Source of the DNA: Prosthecobacter debontii
GTDB lineage: Bacteria; Verrucomicrobiota; Verrucomicrobiia; Chthoniobacterales; Chthoniobacteraceae
DNA: 36,112 nucleotides
Assembly (NCBI GenBank): GCA_945861385.1
Contig: CAMAUI010000039.1
Location: 1-36,112, forward strand
Direction of reading: 5' to 3'
Shown in pieces: positions 8,518 through 15,050 of the stretch (position 1 is the stretch's first letter; each line of letters starts with the position of its first letter). The notes under the pieces are model-generated. The model made no database searches. It saw only the letters and a program-made list of their open reading frames with translations, and was not told where the DNA came from. The position numbers and the translations under genes were made by a program.

Positions 8518-8787
8518 CTATCGCTGCCGGAGCAGGCGGTCGTATTCGGAATGATGGCCAATCCAAACCCACACGACCAGATCGCCTTTCCGCCGTGCGA
8601 GCGCGCGGTATTGCCGCCCCACGCGCACCGACCACAAATCCTCGAAACCCGCAAGCGGCTTGAAATGCAGCGACCCGTGCCGCGGATCCTTGCGCCACAC
8701 CGCATAACCCTTGTCGGCCAGCCGGCGGACTTCCGCTGGCAGGCTGGCATAATGACGCCAGAACTGCGGCGTGGTCTTGGAGATCAC
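8518..8787 (-). CDS. RelE/ParE-family toxin
   Basis: The 89-residue protein has the compact RelE/ParE fold pattern: an N-terminal helix region FWRHYASLPAEVRRLADKGY, then a basic strand stretch HGSLHFKPLAG, DLWSVRVGRQYRALARR, and the C-terminal HHSEYDRLL that is common in these toxins. Members of this superfamily cut mRNA on the ribosome or poison gyrase; which applies here is not clear. The ATG overlaps the stop of the antitoxin gene by four bases (ATGA), the standard antitoxin-first order. Length and motifs look complete. Confidence 0.8.
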   Translation of the reverse strand: MISKTTPQFWRHYASLPAEVRRLADKGYAVWRKDPRHGSLHFKPLAGFEDLWSVRVGRQYRALARRKGDLVVWVWIGHHSEYDRLLRQR

Positions 8788-9005
8788 GGCCTCGGCGCAC
8801 CCGGCCAGTCGCGCAGCGTCCCTTCCCGGATCGCGTCGTCAGCTTCCTTCACCAGAAAGTCGAGCCGGCCCGCCTTCGCGTCCGCCTCGATCTGGCGATC
8901 CCACTCGTCCTCAAAGGCGACCTCCCGCAACTGCGCGAGAAACTCATCCTTCTCCTCGTCGGTGAAGTGCTTCACCGCCTCAATGACTTCGGCAACGGTG
9001 CTCAT
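8784..9005 (-). CDS. Antitoxin partner of the RelE-like toxin
   Basis: The 73-residue acidic protein starts MSTVAEVIEAVKHFTDEEKDEF and continues with AFEDEWDRQIEADAKAGRLD. That pattern is typical of small addiction-module antitoxins encoded directly before RelE/ParE toxins. A helical N-terminal part probably gives dimerisation and DNA binding, and the acidic C-terminal part would wrap the toxin. The ATG at 9005 is preferred because the upstream in-frame residues belong to an unrelated PIN-domain start. Translation is coupled to the toxin by an ATGA overlap. Confidence 0.75.
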   Translation of the reverse strand: MSTVAEVIEAVKHFTDEEKDEFLAQLREVAFEDEWDRQIEADAKAGRLDFLVKEADDAIREGTLRDWPGAPRP

Positions 9006-9182
9006 GGTGTGTCGAGTGTAGGAAAGCAGGGCCGCCCCGCAACTCTCAAACACCTGCGGCGGCGGCGGCGCGGGCGTGGCCGGCGCCGCATCCGGCTCGG
9101 TGGTGATCTGCGAGAGCGCATCGTGCTGCGGGGCGTCCTCAAAAAACCAAAGCACCGCGTGCGTATCGAGCAGCAGCCTCAT
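9006..9182 (-). pseudogene. vapC: VapC-type PIN toxin, N-terminal remnant
   Basis: The frame starts MRLLLDTHAVLWFFEDAP, the hallmark first strand of VapC PIN-domain ribonucleases, including the first catalytic aspartate (DTH). After about 27 residues it becomes Ala/Pro-rich filler (PATPAPPPPQ) and runs without a stop into the downstream antitoxin frame. The remaining PIN acidic residues are absent, so it cannot be an active nuclease. Its start overlaps the upstream antitoxin gene by ATGA, as in a working vapBC pair. A deletion or replacement within vapC that joined it to the next module is the simplest explanation. Confidence 0.7.
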
Positions 9183-9409
9183 TCCATGTAAGCGCGGAAC
9201 TCTTCGAGTGGTGCATCAAAGTCCGGCGACATCCAAATCCCTTTGAGCGATCCCGCCTTCGGCACCGCCCGCATTTTCTCCGGCGCAGATGTGACCTCGT
9301 CCTCGATCTGCAATACCGCCCGGTGCGCCCCCGGCTTCACCGATGGCGGCAGCGTGAGGGCCGCGTGGCCTTCCGCATCCAGGATCAGTGTTTCTTCGAT
9401 GGTGATCAT
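9179..9409 (-). CDS. Antitoxin of the broken VapC module
   Basis: The 76-residue protein starts MITIEETLILDAEGHAAL, a short beta strand-rich start as in AbrB/DUF2281-type antitoxins. It ends with AGSLKGIWMSPDFDAPLEEF, the 'KGxxxMSPDFDxPLEEF' tail that is typical of antitoxins encoded before VapC. The start is placed at the ATG at 9409; a frame extension upstream has no family support. It overlaps the vapC remnant by four bases. It looks intact although its toxin is truncated, so it may now act only as a repressor of the locus or be decaying. Confidence 0.7.
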   Translation of the reverse strand: MITIEETLILDAEGHAALTLPPSVKPGAHRAVLQIEDEVTSAPEKMRAVPKAGSLKGIWMSPDFDAPLEEFRAYME

Positions 9410-9713
9410 GGCGCGGAGCGCCTGCGCTGCAACGCACATGGCAAGCCGCACCGCGTCTCATGCCGTGTCCCGCCGCCATGGAATCGCCACGCGCCGGACA
9501 TCGCCGCCCTCCGCCTTTTATCAGCCTCTTTGCAGCCGCAAACTTGGATCCCGCTTTGTCCTTGTCCCTCTGTTCCTCGCATCGCGCATCGTGAAGGCTT
9601 TTCGATAATCAGTCGGTTCCCTTGTTTGCGGCGAGTTGAGTCGGTTCAGTCCGTTCGGAATTCTGGCGCTCTTTTCTCTTCTTCACGGTTATCAAGGGTA
9701 AAGGGTGGAACAC
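9410..9713. other. Gene-free gap at the cassette edge
   Basis: No open frame here has family support. The right part (about 9683-9713, read on the minus strand) follows the SUMF1 stop directly and is pyrimidine-rich: GTGTTCCACCCTTTACCCTTG. I found no inverted repeat, tRNA fragment or copy of the SUMF1 3' end in it. One end of the integrative cassette should lie in this gap if the element is real. Confidence 0.5.
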
Positions 9714-10679
9714 CTAGCGGCCAGACACCACCAAACGAAACCCGACGTTGCCGTGGCGATCCGACGGAGGCTCTCCGTGGCGACACGACGAGCGCAGTGT
9801 CACGGAATCGACGTCAACCCATGACGCACCCCGTATAACACGAGAATTCCTACTGCTGTAAAACGAATCTTCGCACCACTCCCATACATTGCCGCCAAGA
9901 TCATATATCCCGAAGCCGTTCGCCGCAAAACTGCCGACCGGCGCGGTTTTCTCGAACGTGTCGGTTCCAAGCGACTGCCCGTAGTTCCCCGCGCGCTTTC
10001 GCTGCACCCACTGCATGCCCCACGGATACACATCGGCGACCTTCCCATTCTTGTCGCTCGGCGTCTCGCCCTTCTCGCCCCTCAGGCCCACGGCCGCGCT
10101 CCATTCCTCGTCACTCGAAAGGCGATATTCCAGACTTTCCTTATTGCTCAGCCACTCGCAGAACGCCTTCGCATCCTCCCAGTTCACATTCACCGCAGGA
10201 TGATCCCCAGTCTGTGCATAGTCCGGCTTTTTACCCTCGTGCCCTGTAGCTGCTCCAAATGCCTCGTAGTCCTTCACCCGCGTCTCCCACACGCAGAAGA
10301 GCACTTTTGTCCCCGCCACGGGGACGAACTTCATCCCAAGCGAGTTCACATACGGGCGCTCCTTGGTCGCAGTCTTCACCGTGACCGCCCCACCACCAGT
10401 CGGGACGGATTGGACGGAAGGATGAGGTGAAACTGCGGGAATCCCTGTCTGCCACGCAGCGGCGACTTCATCGCGCATCTCCTTCACAATGAGTGCGTCG
10501 TCAACCCAGCCCCGCCTCCACACCTCCGTGCGGCCCGGCGCGGTTTCGATCAGCGTAAATTCGATGCCGCCGCGTTTCAAATCCTCGACAACCGCGTTGA
10601 GCATCGCCGATTCCTTTTTTACAAAGTAGGGTGCGGTCAAAGGTCGGAAGCCTTCAGCGGCGGCGGTCGCGGCGGTCAT
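9714..10679 (-). CDS. SUMF1/FGE-fold (formylglycine-generating-enzyme-like) protein
   Basis: The protein has 321 residues and no signal peptide, so it is probably cytoplasmic. The first 100 residues match no family I recognise. From about 110 the SUMF1/FGE C-type-lectin fold follows: NSLGMKFVPV, WETRVKDYEAF, HPAVNVNWEDAKAFCEWLS, YRLSSDEEW, YPWG, GIYDLGGNVWEWCEDSF, RVIRGASW and VGFRLV. The paired cysteines of true formylglycine-generating enzymes are not evident, so a binding or structural role is likelier than sulfatase activation. The ATG overlaps the upstream small gene by four bases. It is last in the integrase-led operon. Its final 35 codons resemble the variable region of diversity-generating retroelement target proteins, but no reverse transcriptase is nearby. 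Confidence 0.8.
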   Translation of the reverse strand: MTAATAAAEGFRPLTAPYFVKKESAMLNAVVEDLKRGGIEFTLIETAPGRTEVWRRGWVDDALIVKEMRDEVAAAWQTGIPAVSPHPSVQSVPTGGGAVTVKTATKERPYVNSLGMKFVPVAGTKVLFCVWETRVKDYEAFGAATGHEGKKPDYAQTGDHPAVNVNWEDAKAFCEWLSNKESLEYRLSSDEEWSAAVGLRGEKGETPSDKNGKVADVYPWGMQWVQRKRAGNYGQSLGTDTFEKTAPVGSFAANGFGIYDLGGNVWEWCEDSFYSSRNSRVIRGASWVDVDSVTLRSSCRHGEPPSDRHGNVGFRLVVSGR

Positions 10680-10876
10680 GGCCTGCCCTCCTTGATCTCC
10701 GCGAAAAGCTCCGGCTGCGCTGTCCTCACGTCCTGCAAAAACTCCCGGCGTGCGCGCGGCCCGCACCGCATGAAAAGCTTCGTGAGTTCCAACTGCGGTT
10801 GCCAGTCGGCGCGCTGCCGGTCGCCAAGTGCGGCGTTGAGTCGTGCGATTTCTTGCGGGGTGAGTGGCGCGCTCAT
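10676..10876 (-). CDS. Small protein of unknown function in the integrase operon
   Basis: I do not recognise this 66-residue protein. It is mainly helical in appearance, with LTPQEIARLNAALGDRQRADW, then LELTKLFMRCGPRARREFLQDV, and a short acidic end. It has no signal peptide or membrane segment. It is held by ATGA overlaps at both ends, to the HTH gene upstream and the SUMF1 gene downstream, and that tight packing is the main reason to accept it as real. It could bind a partner encoded in the same cassette; nothing in the sequence shows which. Confidence 0.6.
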   Translation of the reverse strand: MSAPLTPQEIARLNAALGDRQRADWQPQLELTKLFMRCGPRARREFLQDVRTAQPELFAEIKEGRP

Positions 10877-11139
10877 CGGACAACCTCCACGGTGACGCTT
10901 TTCCCAGCGATGAGTCCGGCCTCCCCGATCACGCGCTCCACTTCGGAGTGTGGTATCAGTTTGCGCCCGAGTCCAGTGATGACCTTAACCTTCCCCGCGT
11001 AGTGAAGCCGGTGCGCCCAGGTCGGCGTGCGGCCAAACAATCGGGCAAACTCCGCGAGAGAGTAAGCCGCGCGTGGTGTTTCGAGGCTCGCGAGTCTTTC
11101 AACTGCGGCCTCCTGTTTTGCGAGAGCGGGTGTATTCAT
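10873..11139 (-). CDS. Small helix-turn-helix (excisionase/MerR-like) protein
   Basis: The protein has 88 residues. The central part AYSLAEFARLFGRTPTWAHRL, followed by AGKVKVITGLGRKLIPHSEVERVI, reads as a winged helix-turn-helix of the excisionase/MerR DNA-binding type: a recognition helix, a short wing, and 'R.LIP.SEV' as in phage Xis-like proteins. It is likely to bind DNA, either as a recombination directionality factor for the integrase in this operon or as a repressor. The ATG at 11139 is preferred; a GTG at 11166 would add nine residues. It is coupled to the next gene by ATGA and lies 40 bases after the upstream gene. Confidence 0.7.
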   Translation of the reverse strand: MNTPALAKQEAAVERLASLETPRAAYSLAEFARLFGRTPTWAHRLHYAGKVKVITGLGRKLIPHSEVERVIGEAGLIAGKSVTVEVVR

Positions 11140-11179
11140 GCGCAGAGCTTCGCAGCTCTCGCGCACTTTGATTTAGCCG

Positions 11180-11926
11180 CTACGGAGATTCCGTAGGGAT
11201 TAACTCTCGCAGCCGTTTCTCTGCGCGCTTTTTCGCCTTACTCCACGCTGGCGGGTCACTGAAAAGCCCATCTTTTTCGCCCGTGATTTTCCGTGTTTCG
11301 TCCCGTGCTCTATTCGCAGGAACAACGCGCAATATGCGAAGCGCACCCAGAGCTTTTAAGTCGGCTTGCGCTTGTCGCTCCGCTGAACTTGCTCCGCCCA
11401 TTACCCTTTGTGTAACCGATGGCGGGCGGTTCTGGATCAGCCATTCACGAAAAGAGGCACAGAGCGTTTCGTTGGGCAGCGTCCAATCAATGTTGAAGGC
11501 CGCGGTGGAAATGATTCCGCCGCGGCCATCATCGCCATCAATCCGATTCACACCCGCCTCCACCGTCGCCGCGTTGTGCTGCATTACGTCGCGGAATGTC
11601 GTCTGCACGTCGGGCCACCCCGGACAAAGCTTTTCGTGCAACTGCCCCCTGCTTTTTCGCTCTGTCTGCGGCACGCTCAGAAAGGCTTTTTCGGGAAACT
11701 CGGGCCAAAGCAGAAACCATTCAGCCACGGAAAAGGGCCATTTGTTCCCGTTCTCGACACTGCATCCCGGATAATTGCGGGTCGGCTCCCATCTTTCTCG
11801 AAACGCAGGACTTATCCGCCAAGCTTCGCGCCCGTATTCATATTCCGCGCAGGCTATCCACTCCCCGTCAAAGCACTGGGAAAAATCCCATTCTGCGCGA
11901 TCGAGCTTTTCCTGTTTCGTTTTCAT
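11180..11926 (-). CDS. Hypothetical protein of the integrase operon
   Basis: I do not recognise this 248-residue protein. It has a Trp/Glu-rich first half (WDFSQCFDGEWIACAEYEYG, then EAWRISPAF, KWPFSVAEWFLLWPEFPEKAF) and a middle with NIDWTLPNETLCASFREWL, then NRPPSV. The C-terminal third is lysine/arginine-rich and helical (SKAKKRAEKRLRELI). There is no signal peptide or membrane segment. Its start overlaps the integrase stop (ATGA), so it is made with the recombinase. By eye the base composition is less GC-rich than neighbouring chromosomal genes, in line with acquired DNA. A role in the element's own maintenance is possible but unproven. Confidence 0.7.
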   Translation of the reverse strand: MKTKQEKLDRAEWDFSQCFDGEWIACAEYEYGREAWRISPAFRERWEPTRNYPGCSVENGNKWPFSVAEWFLLWPEFPEKAFLSVPQTERKSRGQLHEKLCPGWPDVQTTFRDVMQHNAATVEAGVNRIDGDDGRGGIISTAAFNIDWTLPNETLCASFREWLIQNRPPSVTQRVMGGASSAERQAQADLKALGALRILRVVPANRARDETRKITGEKDGLFSDPPAWSKAKKRAEKRLRELIPTESP

Positions 11927-13065
11927 CGCGCCCCCGCCGCCGCTTCCATCGGCACGACGTTCGTGATCGGCGCGAAGCTCACCTTCGCCGCCGCCGCCCG
12001 TGAGTGTTCGTCCCGCAAGTGTCCATAGACGCGCATGGCGAGCGCCCCGCCATCCTTGTGCCCGAGCCAGCGGGAGACGGTCGGAATATCCACGCCGCTC
12101 TCAATGCAGATCGTTGCAAACAGATGGCGCAAGCCGTGGTGCGTGATGCGTGCAACGCCGACTTTCTCCGCCGCGCGGGTGAGTGCCTTCTGCGATTCGC
12201 GGACAAGGAACACGGGAGTTGCCCGCCCCGTGTCGGGATACTCCGCGAGCATCCGCTGGAATAGCGTCACCGCCTCGGGAATCAGCGGCACCATGCGGGA
12301 CTCCCAGTTTTTCGTGCCGGTTTCCGCATCCCCGCGAACGTGCAGCGTGAGGCGCTCGAAGTCCAAGTCCGCCCAAGTGACGTGGCGCGCTTCGCCGAGC
12401 CGCATCCCCGTGAAAGCCAGCCCCGCAACGAAGTCCGCGCACGCACGGGAGAACCGCCCTTTGGCGGTGCGGATGGCGGCGATGACGGCGAGGAATTGCT
12501 CGCGGTCGGGAAGCTCTGCGCGCTTTGAGCGGACGGGTTGCCGCTTCAATCCCTGCGCGGGTGATGCGACGATTGCGCCCGCCTCAATCCCGACATTCAG
12601 CACGGCGCGGAAGATGCCGAGGGCGGCGTTGTAGCGCGTGCCGCTGGCGTTCTTCGCGTGGCGGGCAGCCCATTCCGCACATTCGCGGCGGGTGATGCGC
12701 TTTAGCTGCCGTTCATCCAGGCCGGGCCACTCGCGAAGAATGGCCGTGATGATCTGCCCGTGGTAGTGCTTCGTGGCCGTCTTCCGCGACGGGTCGGAGT
12801 TCAGTTTCGCGAGGTAGAGCTTCACCGCATCGCCAAAGGACAAATCGCCACTCTCCGCCGAATCGGTGAGGGCGCGGTGTTCGCGCGCTTCCCCGACGTG
12901 ATCGGCGAGCCGCAGCTTCGCGACGGAAAAGAGCGACGTGCGAAGCGTCTTCCATTTTTCTCGCCCATTGGCAAAGGTGCGGGCATAGTATCCGCCATTG
13001 CGATGCCGAACCAATCCTTGCAGTCGTGTCTTTTCCCAAGTTTGCCCTGTTTTGCGCTGTTTCAT
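11923..13065 (-). CDS. Tyrosine recombinase / phage-type integrase
   Basis: The 380-residue protein has the full catalytic set of a site-specific tyrosine recombinase: Arg222 in TGMRLGEA, a candidate lysine at about 252, His310-x-x-Arg313 in HHGLRH, His336 in WLGHKDGG and the nucleophile Tyr347 in RVYGHL. An Arg/Lys-rich N-terminal arm-binding part (1-60) and a SAM-like core-binding domain (about 75-175) precede it. The gene is the first of a five-gene operon and starts 74 bases before tRNA-Arg(TCT), a usual target class for such enzymes. The tRNA points away from the integrase, which is the reverse of the common arrangement. Two 11-bp direct repeats sit just upstream of its start. It appears intact. 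Confidence 0.93.
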   Translation of the reverse strand: MKQRKTGQTWEKTRLQGLVRHRNGGYYARTFANGREKWKTLRTSLFSVAKLRLADHVGEAREHRALTDSAESGDLSFGDAVKLYLAKLNSDPSRKTATKHYHGQIITAILREWPGLDERQLKRITRRECAEWAARHAKNASGTRYNAALGIFRAVLNVGIEAGAIVASPAQGLKRQPVRSKRAELPDREQFLAVIAAIRTAKGRFSRACADFVAGLAFTGMRLGEARHVTWADLDFERLTLHVRGDAETGTKNWESRMVPLIPEAVTLFQRMLAEYPDTGRATPVFLVRESQKALTRAAEKVGVARITHHGLRHLFATICIESGVDIPTVSRWLGHKDGGALAMRVYGHLRDEHSRAAAAKVSFAPITNVVPMEAAAGAR

Positions 13066-13070
13066 GCGCA

Positions 13071-13094
13071 GACCGTAGAAAACGACCGTAGAAA
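13071..13094. repeat. Tandem direct repeats upstream of the integrase
   Basis: GACCGTAGAAA occurs at 13071-13081 and again at 13084-13094, a 13-base period that places both on nearly the same face of the helix after one turn. They lie 5 bases upstream of the integrase ATG. Likely roles are an operator for the HTH protein or an arm/accessory site for the recombinase. Confidence 0.5.
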
Positions 13095-13138
13095 GGCAAT
13101 GGAAATCGGCGTGCCAAATCTCACTTTTTCTCTTATAC

Positions 13139-13215
13139 GCGCCCGTAGCTCAACTGGATAGAGCAGGGGTCTTCTAAACCCCAGGTTGTGGGTTCGATTC
13201 CCGCCGGGCGCGCCA
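13139..13215 (+). tRNA. tRNA-Arg (anticodon TCT)
   Basis: The sequence folds as a full cloverleaf. The acceptor stem is GCGCCCG with CGGGCGC, the D arm contains AGCTCAACTGGATAGAGC, the stem GGGGT/ACCCC closes loop CTTCTAA (anticodon TCT, reading AGA), and the T arm contains GGTTCGATTCC. The discriminator is G and CCA is encoded. The integrase cassette ends at its 5' side and an inverted-repeat element begins at the base after its CCA. The usual upstream -35/-10 pair is not obvious. TTATAC abuts the 5' end, too close to serve as its -10. Confidence 0.97.
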
Positions 13216-13414
13216 CTCAGCCGGAGCGATGCAGTTGCGGGAGCGCTGCGAAGCGGAACACAGGCTTCCAGCCTGTGCGGACAGTGGGCTTCCAGCCCGC
13301 TGACACTTGCACCGGATAGTACGGTCGCCGCAGGCATGATGCCTGCCGGACGCACAGGCTGGAAGCCTGTGTTCCGGACGGATCGCGCTGCACCAACTGC
13401 ATCGTTCCGGCTCA
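13216..13414. repeat. MITE-like element with about 60-bp inverted terminal repeats
   Basis: The left arm (13216-13279) and the reverse complement of the right arm (13351-13414) align over their full length. They share GCCGGA(G/A)CGATGCAGTTG, a short variable part, and then an identical stretch from CGGAACACAGGCTTCC on into AGCCTGTGCG. The interior has further small palindromes (GGGCTTCCAGCCC; GCAGGCATGATGCCTGC). There is no coding capacity. The left border abuts the tRNA-Arg CCA, and the right border includes the stop codon of the chorismate-lyase-like gene. Palindromes of this kind are dispersed in many verrucomicrobial genomes. Confidence 0.75.
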
Positions 13415-13951
13415 GACCGGGCGCAACACCTCGACGATCCGCGCGAGGGTCTTGCCATCAGCATCCACGAGGTGGTTTGCGCGTCCGTAAAGGGGCTCGA
13501 TCGCCGCGCATGAGAACACCTCCTCGAGCAGATGGCAGGGTTCCACTTTGAAAAATCCGCGCGGCTCGCTCCGGTAACGGATGCCGTGGCGATTGAGCAG
13601 TCCGCCGAGCGGAAGCTGTGCCTCGATGATCTCTGCGCGCAGCCCGGGGTCGAACGCGGAGAGGTTGATCTCGATGGCCCCATACTCGACAGGAAGGCCG
13701 GATTTCACACAGCACAGCACGACCTCCCGGTGGTAGTGCTGCGCGGTGTGCTCGCACTGGATCACGCGCAGCCGGATCTCGTCGCCAAAATGTTCCTCGA
13801 GCTTCGATGTCATGTCCCCGCTGTGGGCGAGGAGCCGCCTTGCCACGGGTGGCAGCGAGGATGGCTCGATCGTTTCGATTCGGGGCAGTTCGCGTCCGGC
13901 GGTGGCGTAGAGTGCGGGGAGCGGATGCAGTAAATCGGGCGCGGAAGTCAC
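13412..13951 (-). CDS. Chorismate-lyase-like (UbiC/DUF98 fold) protein
   Basis: The 179-residue protein follows the chorismate pyruvate-lyase pattern: LLAHSGDMTSKLEEHFG near 40-57, then an RLRVI strand, YHREVVLC with Arg75, EINLSAFDP, QLPLGGLL (112-119), and LLEEVF (141-146). UbiC needs a substrate-binding Arg, a leucine in the PLG-x-LL turn and a catalytic Glu. Counterparts are visible as Arg75, PLGGLL and Glu143/144. UbiC makes 4-hydroxybenzoate from chorismate for ubiquinone, but DUF98-type relatives of unknown substrate also exist and no ubi genes are nearby. The start is a GTG with GGGAGG almost touching it, so it is uncertain. The stop codon lies inside the neighbouring inverted-repeat element. 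Confidence 0.6.
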   Translation of the reverse strand: MTSAPDLLHPLPALYATAGRELPRIETIEPSSLPPVARRLLAHSGDMTSKLEEHFGDEIRLRVIQCEHTAQHYHREVVLCCVKSGLPVEYGAIEINLSAFDPGLRAEIIEAQLPLGGLLNRHGIRYRSEPRGFFKVEPCHLLEEVFSCAAIEPLYGRANHLVDADGKTLARIVEVLRPV

Positions 13952-14075
13952 GCCTCCCTGTTATACGCACACGTAGGATCGCGCAATGCCGTTCTCCCTG
14001 CGCGCGGTTTTCCGGCACAGCCTCCGGGGCACAGGCATGGATGCGCGGAGGTTCGCTGCCGCACACCCGGGGGCG

Positions 14076-15032
14076 CTACAGCTTCCTCCCCTCCCCTGAA
14101 TTTCCAGCCGGGGGCGGTTCGGGTTTCTTCTCATCACGGCTTTCGGGATTCTTTTTTTTCACTGCGTCCGCGGCTTGTCGCGCGGCCTCGGCGGCGGCCT
14201 TCGAGGCCTGTTCCGCTGCGCGAAGCGCTTCCTCCACGGCGGAGCGGATCGCGTTCTGTGACTCGATGGGGAGATTCAGTTCGTCGAGATGCTTGCGGGC
14301 CGCCTTCAGCGCTTCGTCGAGATTTTCGCCCACGTCGAGGTTCTTCAGTTCGCCCCCGGGCCCGAGCAGCCACCCCCTCTTTTCCACGATTACGCCGGGG
14401 AACCTCTTTTTCATTTCCTTCAGGTGGTCGCGCAGGTTGTCCCGGAAGCGGAATCCGCCCGCCTCACCGACCACCTCATCATGCTCCTCGATGACTGCGC
14501 TCACCTCGCGTTGCTGGCCTTTTCGCAGCAGGGTGATTTTCGTCTTGTCGCCCGCCTTCCGCATTTTCACGAGGGTCCGGACCTGGTCGGGGCTCACCAC
14601 GACCTGGTCATCAATGCGCGTGATGATATCGAACTTTTCGATCCCGGCCTTTGCCGCAGGGCTGTCGGGCATGACGTGGGAGACGGAGAGTCCTTCGTCC
14701 AGTTTGATCGGGATCTGCGCGCGCACTTCGTCGGGCACGGGCTCCGTCGCGATCCCGAGCCAGGGCACTTTCTTTTCAACTTTTGCCGGCTTCCCCGCGT
14801 CCGCGGCGGCGACAGCGCCACCATCCTCGATTTTGAGTGTGAACGGCCCGCCTTCGCCGAGCTTGATCGTCCTGGTTTCCGTCTTGCCGTTGACGGTGAC
14901 TGTCACCGTTGCCGTTCCATCGCCGTTGGTGACGAAGGAACTTGATGCGCTCGCGGATTTTTCCTCCGCGTGCGCGATTGAAAGCGCCGCGCAGACCGCG
15001 GCGATCGTTGATTTCAGCATTCGTGTTTTCAT
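14076..15032 (-). CDS. Periplasmic PDZ-domain protein
   Basis: The protein has 318 residues with a signal peptide (cleavage after about AHA, residue 22). A beta-rich segment (GTATVTVTVNGKTETRTIKL) is followed by one PDZ domain at about 90-185. The domain includes WLGIATEPV, the SHVMPDSPAAKAGIEKFDII loop, and the ITLLRKGQ strand. No trypsin-like catalytic triad is present, so it is not a DegP-type protease. A helical, alanine-rich stretch (about 250-295) may form a coiled coil, and the end is Pro/Lys-rich. It is third in an operon after a sigma factor and a membrane anti-sigma factor, 18 bases behind the latter. It could sense or present misfolded envelope proteins to that pair; this is inference. 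Confidence 0.8.
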   Translation of the reverse strand: MKTRMLKSTIAAVCAALSIAHAEEKSASASSSFVTNGDGTATVTVTVNGKTETRTIKLGEGGPFTLKIEDGGAVAAADAGKPAKVEKKVPWLGIATEPVPDEVRAQIPIKLDEGLSVSHVMPDSPAAKAGIEKFDIITRIDDQVVVSPDQVRTLVKMRKAGDKTKITLLRKGQQREVSAVIEEHDEVVGEAGGFRFRDNLRDHLKEMKKRFPGVIVEKRGWLLGPGGELKNLDVGENLDEALKAARKHLDELNLPIESQNAIRSAVEEALRAAEQASKAAAEAARQAADAVKKKNPESRDEKKPEPPPAGNSGEGRKL

Positions 15033-15050
15033 ATTTTGTGATGTGTTGGT

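Larger units (their letters stand above)
9714..13138 (-). mobile_element. Putative compact integrase-led integrative cassette
   Basis: Five same-strand genes (integrase, unknown 248 aa, HTH, unknown 66 aa, SUMF1-fold) run from next to tRNA-Arg. Three of the four junctions are 4-base ATGA overlaps. Having the recombinase first, with cargo translated behind it, suggests one transcript for a self-contained unit of about 3.4 kb. I found no duplicated tRNA segment or other att repeat at the far end, so both borders are provisional. It could also be the right part of a larger island that includes the toxin-antitoxin and cas1 remnants. Confidence 0.5.

Noticed and set aside
8104-9713. A CRISPR array near the cas1 fragment
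   Set aside because: No set of equal-length direct repeats with spacers was seen on either strand here or elsewhere in the window.
9410-9713. A duplicated tRNA-Arg segment marking the far att site of the cassette
   Set aside because: No stretch matching the acceptor, anticodon or T arm of tRNA-Arg was found in this gap or among the toxin-antitoxin genes, so no att site is claimed.
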